From positions 1 through 39,514 of the forward strand of contig JAUWBD010000022.1 in NCBI GenBank assembly GCA_030605125.1: a stretch of DNA of 39,514 nt, in the 5' to 3' direction. This document shows positions 16,760 to 25,339 of the stretch, one piece after another. Under the pieces are notes generated by a model. It searched no databases. It was given only the letters and a program-made list of their open reading frames with translations, and was not told the origin of the DNA. Position numbers and translations under genes: made by a program. The number at the start of each line of letters is the position of its first letter. Within the stretch, counting starts at the first letter, position 1. The DNA is from Verrucomicrobiota bacterium. GTDB taxonomy: Bacteria > Verrucomicrobiota > Verrucomicrobiia > Opitutales > Opitutaceae.

Positions 16760-16798
16760 GACGAAAGCGCCCGCCTGTAGCAGCTTGGCTGCCAACTT

Positions 16799-16813
16799 GT
16801 CGCCAAATGCGAC
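16799..16813. promoter_or_regulatory. GTCGC-N5-GCGAC dyad upstream of the regulator gene
   Basis: Perfect 5+5 dyad 40 bp upstream of the regulator ATG, in the 77-bp gap after allophanate hydrolase. The same arms and spacing occur at 29887-29901 upstream of the porin. Candidate operator; inference only. Confidence 0.35.
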
Positions 16814-16836
16814 ACTCGCCCCGTTGCCGCCCGAGA

Positions 16837-18660
16837 TCAGACGGTCGCCAACTTCGCCTCGAGGTAGGCGCGCCAGCCGCCGTGGGACGTGATCTCGGTG
16901 GCGCCTTCGAGCGCGGAGGGTTCGCAGACAAAACCCTTCACGCTCGTGCCGTCGGCGAGGACGAGATTGCCGATGGCGAGCGGGGCCGGCACCTCGGCGG
17001 TGAACTCGCCGAAGGCCGCCGACGCGAGGCTCCAGACCTCGACCGCGATGCCCGGGCCAGCGAAGCCGGGTTCGCGCACGAGACCGGGCTTGGGCGGCGT
17101 GGTGTTGGCGAGGGCGTAGAGCCGATAGTCGACGGCGGTGCGCGTGGAGCGGACCAAGGTTGCGCCGCGCGAGGTGAGTTGGCGGTTGAGCGGCTGGCCG
17201 GTGAGGTGCGCGCCGACGACGGCGAGGTGGATGGACTGAGGTGGCATCCCGCAAGCGGGACCCGTGGGCACGTGGGGCGGCATGGGCGTCTCGGTGCCGC
17301 CGAGCTTGCCGCCGAGCGCTGCGTGCAGGCGGGCGCCGAGGGCGAGCACGGAGGCGTCGGCGAAGGCCGGGGCGAGCAGCGTGACACCCAGCGGCAAGCC
17401 GTCGGCGCGGAAACCGGCGGGCACGGCGACGCCGCAGAGATCGAGCAGGTTGACGAAGTTCGTGTAGGTGCCGAGGCGGGTGTTGAGCAGCACGGGCTCG
17501 GCGCCCAGCTCGGCGTGGGTGTAGATCGTCGGCGTGGTCGGCAGGAGGAGCACGTCGATGCGCTCCCAGATCGGCGCGGTGGCGCGGCGCAGCTCCTCGA
17601 GCCGGTAGAAAGCGCGGAAGGTGTCCACCGCGCTGAAGCGGCTCGCGGCGGTGATGATGCCCGCCGTCACCGGGTGCAGCGCCTCCGGGTGCTCCTGCGC
17701 GAAGGGCGTGATCGCCGCGAGGCGTTCCGCCACCCAGGGGCCGGAGTAGAGCAGCTCGGCCGTCTCGCGGAAGGGCGCGAAGTCGATCTCGACCGGCGTG
17801 CCACCGAGGGCGCGCAGGCGGGCGACGGATTCCGCGAAAAGACGCGCCGCCTCGCGGTCGCCGAAAAACTCGAGCTGCGAGGAGCGCGGGACGCCGAAGC
17901 GGAAGGCGGCGGGGAAGGGCGCGGCAGACGACGCGAGACGCGAATACGGATCGGCGACGTCGAAGGCGGAGACGACGCCCGCGATGGCGGCGGAGTCGGC
18001 GCAGGTGAGCGAAAATACGCTCACGCAATCGAGCGAGCGGCAGGCGGGCACGAGGCCGCGGGTGCTGAGCAGGCCCTTGGTCGGCTTCCAGCCGACGAGG
18101 TTGTTGAAGGCCGCCGGCACGCGGCCAGAGCCGGCGGTGTCGGTGCCGAGCGCGAAACTCACCAGGCCGGCCGCGACCGCCACGGCGCTGCCGGAGCTGG
18201 AGCCACCGCTTATGTAGTTTTTATGAAATACACTGCTGGGCGCGCCGTAGGGCGAGCGCACGCCAACGAGGCCGGTGGCGAACTGGTCTAGGTTGGTCTT
18301 GCCGATCACGAGGGCGCCGGCGGCGCGGAGGCGGCGCACCACCTCGGCGTCGGCGGCGGGCGTGTAGGCGAAGGCCGGGCAGGCGGCCGTGGTGGGCAGG
18401 CCGGCGACGTCGAGATTGTCCTTCACCGCGAAAGGCACGCCGTAGAGCGGGAGCGCCTCGCCGCCGGAGCGGCGCGCGGCGAGCGCGGCGGCCTCGGCGA
18501 GCACGTCCTCCTCCGGGCGGAGCGTGATCCACACGTGGTCCTCGCCCCGGGCGCGGATGCGGGCATAGACCTCGCGGACGATTTGCACGGGCGTGGCCCC
18601 GGCGGCGTAGGCGGCGGCGAGGGAGGCGAGGTCGAGGCTTTGAAGAGCGGAGGCGGACAT
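16837..18660 (-). CDS. atzF: Allophanate hydrolase
   Basis: 607 residues from ATG 18660. It hydrolyses allophanate to two ammonia and CO2, completing urea breakdown after urea carboxylase. The N-terminal two thirds is an amidase-signature domain with the Ser-cisSer-Lys set: Lys80 in FAVKDNLD, the GGSSSGS segment (152-158) and nucleophile Ser178 in GTDTAGSGR. From ~480 to the end is the C-terminal domain specific to this family (MPPQSIHLAVVGAHLTGQPLNRQL, YRLYALANT, EVWSLASAAFGEFTAEVPAPLAIGNL). The urea carboxylase gene lies directly upstream in the same direction, across a 130-bp gap with two small palindromes. The symbol follows the family; DUR1 or ahl would also be used. Confidence 0.93.
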   Translation of the reverse strand: MSASALQSLDLASLAAAYAAGATPVQIVREVYARIRARGEDHVWITLRPEEDVLAEAAALAARRSGGEALPLYGVPFAVKDNLDVAGLPTTAACPAFAYTPAADAEVVRRLRAAGALVIGKTNLDQFATGLVGVRSPYGAPSSVFHKNYISGGSSSGSAVAVAAGLVSFALGTDTAGSGRVPAAFNNLVGWKPTKGLLSTRGLVPACRSLDCVSVFSLTCADSAAIAGVVSAFDVADPYSRLASSAAPFPAAFRFGVPRSSQLEFFGDREAARLFAESVARLRALGGTPVEIDFAPFRETAELLYSGPWVAERLAAITPFAQEHPEALHPVTAGIITAASRFSAVDTFRAFYRLEELRRATAPIWERIDVLLLPTTPTIYTHAELGAEPVLLNTRLGTYTNFVNLLDLCGVAVPAGFRADGLPLGVTLLAPAFADASVLALGARLHAALGGKLGGTETPMPPHVPTGPACGMPPQSIHLAVVGAHLTGQPLNRQLTSRGATLVRSTRTAVDYRLYALANTTPPKPGLVREPGFAGPGIAVEVWSLASAAFGEFTAEVPAPLAIGNLVLADGTSVKGFVCEPSALEGATEITSHGGWRAYLEAKLATV

Positions 18661-18716
18661 GAAGATGAAGGGCGGAAATCGGATCGAGGTGGCGCGGCTT
18701 GTCCTCAAGACGCTGA

Positions 18717-18761
18717 CGCGGCGAAGCCGCGCCGAGCCAAGCGCGTTGGGGACAACGCGCT
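18717..18761. repeat. Two adjacent perfect palindromes in the uca-atzF gap
   Basis: CGCGGC-GAA-GCCGCG at 18717-18731 and AGCGCGTTG-GGGA-CAACGCGCT at 18740-18761. Neither is followed by a T-run in the direction of transcription, so they are not classic terminators. They may be REP-like elements or an mRNA processing or stability structure. Confidence 0.8.
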
Positions 18762-18790
18762 CCACCGGGGGTGCACTGGGAGCGGTCGGA

Positions 18791-21700
18791 TCACTCCGGC
18801 GCGATGGTGAGGAGGGGCTGGCCGGCGGTGACGAGGCGGCCGGGCGCGGCGACGAGTTTTTGCACGATGCCGCTGATCGGCGCTTCGACCGGGACCTCCA
18901 TTTTCATCGCTTCGATGATGGCGATCTTCTGGCCGGCGGCGACGCGCTCGCCTTCCTTGACCGGCACAGCCCAGACGTTGCCCGAGATGGGCGAGCCGAC
19001 GAGGGCGCCGCCGGGCGGGGCCACGAGGTCGTCGCTGGGCGGCGGCGCGTCGGGCTCGGCGACCGTGAGGCTGGCAGAGCCGTCGGCCGCCCAGCGCTCG
19101 CGTTCGGCGTTGAAGGCCGCGGTCTGGCGAGTCTTGAAGTCGGCGATATCGGCGGCGTCGCGCGCGAGGAAGGCGTGGTAGTCGGCCACGCGGAAGGGCT
19201 GCTCGGTGATGTCGAGCCGCGCTTGGCCGCGGTGGAATGCGACGCGAAACTCGTTCAGCTCCTTCTCCGGCATCGGGTAAAACTGCACCTGGTCGAAGAA
19301 GCGCAGCAGCCAGGGCTGGCCGGCGGGGAACTCGGGCGTGACGCGGTAGGTGTTCCACACCGGCACGGTGCGGCCGACGAGTTGGTAGCCGCCGGGGCTC
19401 TCCATGCCATAGACGCACATGTAGACGCCACCGATGCCGACCTCGCCCTCGGCGGTCCAGGTGCGGGCGGGGTTGTATTTGGTGGTCTGGAGGCGGTGGC
19501 GCGGATCGACGGGCACGGCGCAGGGCGCGCCGAGGTAAACATCGCCGAGGCCGAGCACCATATAGCGGGCGGAGTAGATGGTGCGCTCGACGTCCTCGAC
19601 CGAGGGCAGGCCGTTGATGCGGCGGATAAACTCGACGTTGCTCGGCAGCCAGGGGGCGGTGTCGCGCACGGATTGGCGATACTTGGCGATGGCGGCCTTG
19701 GTGGTGTCGGCGTCGAAGGCGAGCGGCAGGCGCACGAGGCGCGAGGGCACGGTGAGCGTGGCGGCGGGCGGCAGCTCGGCCTCGGCGGCGACCAGCACGT
19801 CGAGCAACTTGGCGAGCGGGAGCACGCGTCCGTCGTAGTTGACCTGGAGCGAGCGCACGCCGGGCGAGAGCTCGATCAGGCCGCGCAGCGGGCGGGCCTT
19901 GAACCAGTCCATCAGCGCGTGCACGCGGAAGCGCAGGTCGAGATCGAGGAGGAGCGGGCCGTATTCGATCAGCAAATACTTGTCGCCGGCCATGCGATAG
20001 ACGACCGCGGGACGTTCCGGCGTGGCGGGCAGCTCGCGCACGATGGCGGGCTCGGGCGTGACGACGAGCGGCACGGGCCAGGCGGGGGCGGCGAGCGCGG
20101 AGATGGCGGAATCCTGCGCGCGCTCGAGCTCGAGGGCGTGCTCGTAGGTGGTGCGGACGAAGCGGATGGTGTCGCCGGGGCGGAGTTGGCCGACTTTCCA
20201 GAGCTCGGCCTTGATGATCGTGACCGGGCAAACGAAGCCGCCGAGGGAGGGGCCGTCCTTGGCGAGGATGACGGGCAGCTCGCCGGTGAAGTTGAGCGTG
20301 CCGACGGCGTATTCGGTGTCGTGGATGTTGGAGGGGTGCAGGCCGGCTTCGCCGCCGTCGGCGCGGGTGAATTCGGGCTTGGGGCCGATGAGGCGAATGC
20401 CGAGGCGGTTGGAGTTGTAGTGGACCTTGTAGTCGCTGGCGAAGAGCGTGGCGATGGAGGCCTCGGTGAAAAAGTCGGGCGCGGCGTGCGGGCCGTAGAG
20501 GACCTTGATCGTCCAGTGCGTGGCGTAGGAGGGGACGAGCGCGGGAGGCGCCGTGCGGACGGGAGCGAAGGGCTCGGCGACGCGGGCGAGCGGGAGCACG
20601 TCGCCGTGGCGGAGCACGCGGCCGGCGTGGCCGCCGAACTTGCCGAGAGCGAAGGTGGACTTGCTGCCGAGGTAGTCGGGCACGTCGAAGCCGCCGCGCA
20701 CGGCGAGGGCGGCGCGGCAGCCGGCGGACTTGACGCCCTTGATGCGAAGCACGGAGCCGGCGCGGACGTGGACCGTGGTCCACCAGGGGAGCGCGTTGCC
20801 ATCGAGGTCGGCCTCGAACTCGGCGCCGCAGAGGGCGATGGAGCTGTCGGTGTTGAACTTGAGGGTCGGGCCGGCGAGGGTGATCTCGAGGGCGGCGGCG
20901 GAGGCCGGGTTGCCGACGAGCTCATTGGCGACGCGGTGCGCATAGTCGTCCATCGGGCCGGAGGGCGGCACGCCGACGGCCCAGTAGCCGCTGCGCCCGG
21001 GGTAGTCCTGCACGCTGGTCTGCGTGCCGGGCTCGACGACGTCGATGGTCGAGGGGCGGTAGGGGAAGGTGGCGAGCCACTTGGTGTGGATCTGCGCGGC
21101 ACCGAACTCGGGGCTGGCGATGATCTGGCGGAGATACTCGAGGTTGCACTCGATGCCGGCGACGCGGGTGGCGGCGAGGGCGGCGGAGAGTTTTTGCACG
21201 GCCTCGGCGCGGGTGGGCGCGGTGACGATGATCTTGGCGATCATCGGATCGTAGAACGAGGGGATCTCGGAGCCGCGTTCGACCCAGGTCTCGACGCGCG
21301 CAAGCTCGGGCGACGGGAAGTCGGCCGCGGTGAGCACACCGCTGGAGGGCTGGAAGTTTTTGTTGGGGTCCTCCGCGTAGAGGCGCACCTGGATCGAGGC
21401 GCCGGCGGGGGCGATGGTCGGCACCGTGGGATAGGTGGAGAGGTCGAGCTCGCCGGCGGCGGCGCGGACCATCCACTCGACGAGGTCGATGCCGGTGACC
21501 TGCTCGGTGACGCCGTGCTCGACCTGGAGGCGGGTGTTGACCTCGAGGAAGTAGAAGCGGAGCGAACTGACATCGAAGACGTATTCGACGGTGCCGGCGG
21601 ACTGGTAGCCGACGGCGGAGGCGAGACGCTGGGCGGAGGCGAGCAGCTCGGCGCGGACCTCGGCCGTGAGGCCGGGCGCGGGCGTCTCCTCGACGACCTT

Positions 21701-22405
21701 TTGGTTGCGGCGCTGGGCGGAGCAATCGCGCTCGCCGAGGGCGACGACGTGGCCGCGTCCGTCGCCGAAGATCTGCACCTCGATGTGGCGGGCGACGCCG
21801 ACATATTTCTCGATGAAGACGCCGCTCTGCTTGAAGGCGGAGGCGGCGAGGCGCTGCACGGAGGCGAAGGCGTCGGTGAGTTCGGCGTCGTCGGCGCAGA
21901 CGCGCATGCCGATGCCGCCGCCGCCGGCGGTGCTCTTGAGCATGACCGGGTAGCCGATGCGGGCGGCCTCGGCGAGGGCGGCGGGAAGGTCGGCGAGCAG
22001 GCTGGAGCCGGGAAGCATGGGCACGCCGTGGCGCTCGGCGAGGGCGCGGGCGGTGTGCTTGAGGCCGAAGTCGCGCATCTGCGCGGGCGTGGGGCCGATG
22101 AAGACGAAGCCGGCGGCGGCGCAGGCCTCGGCGAAATCGGCGTTTTCGGAGAGGAAACCGTAGCCGGGGTGGATGGCCTGGGCGCCGGTCTGGCGGGCGG
22201 CGGCGAAGATTTTTTCGAAGCTCAGGTAGGTGTCGGCGGCGGGGCCGGGGCCGAGGCAGACGGAGGCGTCGGCCTGCGCGACGTGGAGCGAGGCGGCGTC
22301 GGCCTCGGAATAGACCGCGACGGAGCGGACGCCCATGCGACGAAGGGTTCGAATGACTCGGCAGGCGATGGCGCCGCGGTTGGCGATGAGGACGGTCTGG
22401 AACAT
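18791..22405 (-). CDS. uca: Urea carboxylase (biotin-dependent)
   Basis: 1204 residues, the normal full length. It makes allophanate from urea, bicarbonate and ATP. Order: biotin carboxylase (1-~450; ANRGAIACRVIRTL, HPGYGFLSENADFAEAC, LKSTAGGGGIGMR, EVNTRLQVEHGVTEQ), the AHS2 carboxyltransferase part (VVEPGTQTSVQDYPGRSGYW onward, ~470-780), the AHS1 part (YGPLLLDLDLRFRVHALM, LNP-like region with GLGDVYLG, ~800-1040), and a C-terminal biotinyl domain with Lys1168 in EAMKMEVP. The domain order separates it from acetyl- or propionyl-CoA carboxylases. It sits between urtE and allophanate hydrolase, so transport and breakdown are encoded together. UAAP1/UAAP2 genes often found with it are absent here. 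Confidence 0.95.
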   Translation of the reverse strand: MFQTVLIANRGAIACRVIRTLRRMGVRSVAVYSEADAASLHVAQADASVCLGPGPAADTYLSFEKIFAAARQTGAQAIHPGYGFLSENADFAEACAAAGFVFIGPTPAQMRDFGLKHTARALAERHGVPMLPGSSLLADLPAALAEAARIGYPVMLKSTAGGGGIGMRVCADDAELTDAFASVQRLAASAFKQSGVFIEKYVGVARHIEVQIFGDGRGHVVALGERDCSAQRRNQKVVEETPAPGLTAEVRAELLASAQRLASAVGYQSAGTVEYVFDVSSLRFYFLEVNTRLQVEHGVTEQVTGIDLVEWMVRAAAGELDLSTYPTVPTIAPAGASIQVRLYAEDPNKNFQPSSGVLTAADFPSPELARVETWVERGSEIPSFYDPMIAKIIVTAPTRAEAVQKLSAALAATRVAGIECNLEYLRQIIASPEFGAAQIHTKWLATFPYRPSTIDVVEPGTQTSVQDYPGRSGYWAVGVPPSGPMDDYAHRVANELVGNPASAAALEITLAGPTLKFNTDSSIALCGAEFEADLDGNALPWWTTVHVRAGSVLRIKGVKSAGCRAALAVRGGFDVPDYLGSKSTFALGKFGGHAGRVLRHGDVLPLARVAEPFAPVRTAPPALVPSYATHWTIKVLYGPHAAPDFFTEASIATLFASDYKVHYNSNRLGIRLIGPKPEFTRADGGEAGLHPSNIHDTEYAVGTLNFTGELPVILAKDGPSLGGFVCPVTIIKAELWKVGQLRPGDTIRFVRTTYEHALELERAQDSAISALAAPAWPVPLVVTPEPAIVRELPATPERPAVVYRMAGDKYLLIEYGPLLLDLDLRFRVHALMDWFKARPLRGLIELSPGVRSLQVNYDGRVLPLAKLLDVLVAAEAELPPAATLTVPSRLVRLPLAFDADTTKAAIAKYRQSVRDTAPWLPSNVEFIRRINGLPSVEDVERTIYSARYMVLGLGDVYLGAPCAVPVDPRHRLQTTKYNPARTWTAEGEVGIGGVYMCVYGMESPGGYQLVGRTVPVWNTYRVTPEFPAGQPWLLRFFDQVQFYPMPEKELNEFRVAFHRGQARLDITEQPFRVADYHAFLARDAADIADFKTRQTAAFNAERERWAADGSASLTVAEPDAPPPSDDLVAPPGGALVGSPISGNVWAVPVKEGERVAAGQKIAIIEAMKMEVPVEAPISGIVQKLVAAPGRLVTAGQPLLTIAPE

Positions 22406-22430
22406 GGGAGGGGAGAGTCGGAGATTTTTA

Positions 22431-22458
22431 ACCGCGGATGACGCGGATGGGCGCGGAT
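22431..22458. repeat. Half element, CGCGGAT words, between urtE and uca
   Basis: AC + CGCGGAT, 2 nt, CGCGGAT, 3 nt, CGCGGAT, in the 61-bp gap upstream of urea carboxylase. Same word and spacing as the half element at 5060-5088 about 17 kb away, in opposite orientation. Confidence 0.93.
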
Positions 22459-22466
22459 GAAGGGGC

Positions 22467-23321
22467 TCAGACTTGTAGGTGTTGCTTCACTACGTCGTCG
22501 GTGAGGTCGGAGATGGGGCCGCTGATGGTGACGGCGCCGCGGTCCATGGCGTAAAAGCGGTCGGCGATGGCGCGGCAGAAATCGACGTATTGCTCGACGA
22601 GCAGGATGGAGAGGCCGCTGCGGGTGCGGCGGAGGGTCTTGATGGCGCCGGTGATCTGCTCGGTGTCGCGATGCGCCTCGTCGATCGCGGCGGAGACGGG
22701 CGGCGATTTGAGTTTTTTGAGGGTGTCGCCGATCTCCTCGATGATGCTGGGCTGGATGCCTTCGGTAGGCTCGTCGAGGAGGAGGAGTTTCGGCTGCGTG
22801 AGCAGGGCGCGGCCGATGGCGAGCTGTTGCTGCTGCCCACCGGAGAGCACGCCGCCTTTGCGGGCGACGAACTGTTTGAGGATGGGGAAGAGCGTATAAA
22901 CCTCCTCGAGGGCGGAGCGGGCGGCGGCGCCCTTGATGCCGTGGGTGACGAGGCTGATGCGGAGGTTCTCCTCGACGGTGAGGTGCGGGAAAATCTCGCG
23001 GCCCTGGGGCACGTAGCCGAGGCCGGCGCGGGCGCGCGCGGCGGTGTCGAGCTTGGTGAGGTCGGTGCCGGCGAGAGTCATGACGCCGGAGCGCAGCGGG
23101 CGCAGGCCCATGAGGGCGCGGAGCGTGGTGGTCTTGCCCACGCCATTGCGGCCCATGAGAGCGACCAGCTCGCCGGGGCGGACCTCGAGCGTGACGCCGC
23201 GGAGGATGCGGGAGCCGTCGATGTCCACTTCGGCGGCGGAGACGGTGAGGAGGACGTCGGAGGGCCGAGGAGTCGAGAAGTCGAGGGGCCGAGGAGCGGC
23301 GGATTGCGGGGGCTGTGGCAT
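22467..23321 (-). CDS. urtE: Urea ABC transporter ATP-binding subunit UrtE
   Basis: 284 residues versus ~230-240 for usual UrtE. ABC motifs: Walker A GRNGVGKTT (58-66), Q-loop YVPQGREIFPHLTVEENL, signature LSGGQQQQLAIGRAL (159-173), Walker B LLLLDEPTEGIQPSII (179-194). Two length differences stand out. First, residues ~11-22 (RPLDFSTPRPSD) are encoded by one arm of a 7-nt-word repeat just after the ATG. Second, about 26 residues (206-231; SPPVSAAIDEAHRDT onward) are inserted between the D-loop helix and LVEQYVDF. The rest matches UrtE/LivF proteins that power high-affinity urea import with UrtD. It lies 61 bp downstream of urtD and 61 bp upstream of uca. Confidence 0.9.
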   Translation of the reverse strand: MPQPPQSAAPRPLDFSTPRPSDVLLTVSAAEVDIDGSRILRGVTLEVRPGELVALMGRNGVGKTTTLRALMGLRPLRSGVMTLAGTDLTKLDTAARARAGLGYVPQGREIFPHLTVEENLRISLVTHGIKGAAARSALEEVYTLFPILKQFVARKGGVLSGGQQQQLAIGRALLTQPKLLLLDEPTEGIQPSIIEEIGDTLKKLKSPPVSAAIDEAHRDTEQITGAIKTLRRTRSGLSILLVEQYVDFCRAIADRFYAMDRGAVTISGPISDLTDDVVKQHLQV

Positions 23322-23375
23322 GGGCGACGTGCGGGTATGTGACTTCTCGGCTCCTCGGCTTTTCGGCTCCTCGGC
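23264..23375. repeat. Inverted 7-nt-word element (CGAGGAG type) across the urtE start
   Basis: Arms 23264-23296 and 23343-23375, each 33 nt, made of four 7-nt words with 1-nt spacers. They match at 28 of 33 positions, and all five differences are transitions that would be G-U pairs in a plus-sense RNA. The urtE ATG (23319-23321) lies in the 46-nt loop, so one arm is translated as the UrtE N-terminus and the other lies in the leader. Confidence 0.93.
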
Positions 23376-23382
23376 TCTGCGC

Positions 23383-24153
23383 TCAGTGCTTTCCGCGGCC
23401 GAGATAGACGGCGCGGACTTGGGGATTGGATTGGACCTCGTCGAATTTTCCCTCGCAGAGCACGGTGCCCTGGTGGAGGACGGTCACCTGGCCGCCGTCG
23501 GAGATCTGCTTCACGAAGGTCATGTCGTGCTCGACGACGACGATGCTGTGCTTGCCGCGCAGGCTGAGGAGCAGCTCGCCGGTGCGGTGCGTCTCCTCGT
23601 CGGTCATGCCGGCGGCGGGTTCGTCCACGAGGAGCACGCGCGGCTCGGAGGCGAGGAGCATGCCGATCTCAAGCCACTGTTTCTCGCCGTGGGAGAGGAG
23701 GCCGGCCTTCCAGTGGCGCTTGTCCTCGAGGCGCACGAGCTTGAGCAGGGCGTCGAGGCGGTCGCGTTGGGTGGAGTCGAGCCGGTGGAAGAGCGAGGCG
23801 AAGACGCCGCGCGGGCCCTTGAGCGAGAGGACGAGGTTGGTGTGGACGCTGTGCTCGGCGAAGACGGAGGGCGTCTGGAACTTGCGGCCGATGCCGAGGC
23901 GCTGGATCTCGTATTCGTTGAGTTCGGTGAGATCGATCGCGGGCGCGGCGTCGGAGTCGGCGTATTTGATCGAGCCGGTGTCGGGCTGGGCGCGGCCGGT
24001 GAGGAGGTCGAAGAAGGTGGATTTGCCCGCGCCGTTGGGGCCGATGACGGTGCGCAGTTCGCCGGGGAAGAGGTAGAAGTTGAGGGCGTTGATGGCGCGG
24101 AAACCATCGTAGGTCTTGGAGACGTCCTCGGCTTGCAGAATGGGATGGGCCAT
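23383..24153 (-). CDS. urtD: Urea ABC transporter ATP-binding subunit UrtD
   Basis: 256 residues, typical length. Motifs: Walker A GPNGAGKSTFFDLLTG (~38-53), Q-loop region GIGRKFQTPSVF, the UrtD-type signature LSHGEKQWLEIGMLL instead of LSGGQ, Walker B VLLVDEPAAGMTDEE, and the H-loop VVVEHDMTFV. LSHGEKQWLEI is the feature that separates UrtD from general LivG. It couples ATP hydrolysis to urea import with UrtE, UrtB and UrtC. It starts 13 bp after urtC, consistent with one transcript. Confidence 0.95.
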   Translation of the reverse strand: MAHPILQAEDVSKTYDGFRAINALNFYLFPGELRTVIGPNGAGKSTFFDLLTGRAQPDTGSIKYADSDAAPAIDLTELNEYEIQRLGIGRKFQTPSVFAEHSVHTNLVLSLKGPRGVFASLFHRLDSTQRDRLDALLKLVRLEDKRHWKAGLLSHGEKQWLEIGMLLASEPRVLLVDEPAAGMTDEETHRTGELLLSLRGKHSIVVVEHDMTFVKQISDGGQVTVLHQGTVLCEGKFDEVQSNPQVRAVYLGRGKH

Positions 24154-24166
24154 AGGCGCGGAAGGG

Positions 24167-25330
24167 TCAGGCGGAGGGTTTGGAGGCGTCGGCCACAGGC
24201 ACGTCGCCGCTCCGGCGGAGACGCGCGACGAAGGCGCGGAGCTTGGCGGGGAGGCTGACGAGGCCGCCGGGAAGGAGGAGGACCACGCCGACGAATAGGC
24301 CGCCGAGGATGTAGAGCCAGAGCTCGGGCGCGGCGCGCGTGGCCCAGCTCTTGAGGGCGTTGACGAAGATGGCGCCGAGGATGGGGCCGAGGAGGGTGCC
24401 GCGTCCGCCGACCGCGACCCAGACGACGGCCTCGATGGATTTCTCGGGCGTCATCTCGGAGGGGTTGATGATCCCGACCTGCGGCACGTAGAGCGCGCCG
24501 GCGAGGCCGGTGATGGCGGCGACGAGCACGAAGACGAAGAGCTTGTAGCGCGCGGTGGCGTAGCCGGAGAAGAGCACACGGTTCTCGCCGTCGCGGATCG
24601 CCTGCATCAGGTGGCCGAACTTGGCGCGGGTCAGCCAACGGTAGAGCAGGAAGACGCCGGCGAGGAGGACGACGGAGGCGACGTAGAGCCAACGGCGGGT
24701 GTCGGGCGAGGAGAGGTCGGCGCCGAGGATGCGTTTGAAGTCGGTGAAGCCGTTGTTGCCGCCGAAGCCGAAGTCGTTGCGGAAAAAGAGGAGGGCGGCG
24801 GCGTAGGTGAGCGCCTGCGTGAGGATGGAGAGATACACGCCCTTGATGCGCGAGCGGAAGGCAAGCCAGCCGAAGACGAAGGCGAGCAGCCCGGGCACGA
24901 TCAGCGCGGCGGCGGTGGCGAAGGGGAAACTGTAGAAGGGCTCCCAGTGCGCGGGCAGGGCCTTGTAACCGAGGAAGACCATGTAGTCGGGCAGGTCGGA
25001 TTTGTATTGGCCGTCCTTGCCGATCATGAGCAGCAGGTGCATGCCGAAGGCGTAGCCGCCGAGGGCGAAGAAGAGCGCCTGGCCGAGCGAGAGGATGCCG
25101 AGGTAGCCCCAGAGCAGGTCCACGCCGAGGGCGAGCACGGCGTAGGTGGCGTATTTGCCGTAGAGATTGAGCGTGAAGTCGCTCGGGCGGAGAAAGCTGT
25201 CGGCGGGCAGGAAGGCGTTGAGCAGCGGAAGGACGAGCGCGAGGAGGAGCGTGGGGACGAGAAACGCGGCCCACTGCGTGCGAGTGAAGAAGCGCGGCTC
25301 GACGGCGGAGAGAGAGGCGGGGGCGGACAT
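24167..25330 (-). CDS. urtC: Urea ABC transporter permease UrtC
   Basis: 387 residues, normal length, with about ten hydrophobic helices. LivM/UrtC-type landmarks: [31 protein letters not shown] (70-100), a long extracytoplasmic loop ([30 protein letters not shown]), [15 protein letters not shown], and the EAA-like contact loop [20 protein letters not shown]. The C-terminus is a short charged tail. With UrtB it forms the inner-membrane channel for urea. Starts 9 bp after urtB. Confidence 0.95.
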   Translation of the reverse strand: MSAPASLSAVEPRFFTRTQWAAFLVPTLLLALVLPLLNAFLPADSFLRPSDFTLNLYGKYATYAVLALGVDLLWGYLGILSLGQALFFALGGYAFGMHLLLMIGKDGQYKSDLPDYMVFLGYKALPAHWEPFYSFPFATAAALIVPGLLAFVFGWLAFRSRIKGVYLSILTQALTYAAALLFFRNDFGFGGNNGFTDFKRILGADLSSPDTRRWLYVASVVLLAGVFLLYRWLTRAKFGHLMQAIRDGENRVLFSGYATARYKLFVFVLVAAITGLAGALYVPQVGIINPSEMTPEKSIEAVVWVAVGGRGTLLGPILGAIFVNALKSWATRAAPELWLYILGGLFVGVVLLLPGGLVSLPAKLRAFVARLRRSGDVPVADASKPSA

Positions 25331-25339
25331 GGCGGCGGG

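Noticed and set aside
16778-16795. Sigma54-like spacing (TGGCAG and TGCT) upstream of the regulator
   Set aside because: Three of the key bases differ, and the implied start would leave only about 9 nt before the ATG.
18659-22441. 1260-residue open frame on the (+) strand
   Set aside because: It is antisense to urea carboxylase and rich in G, A, D, V and E as expected from GC-rich mirror frames; the (-) frame has clear domains.
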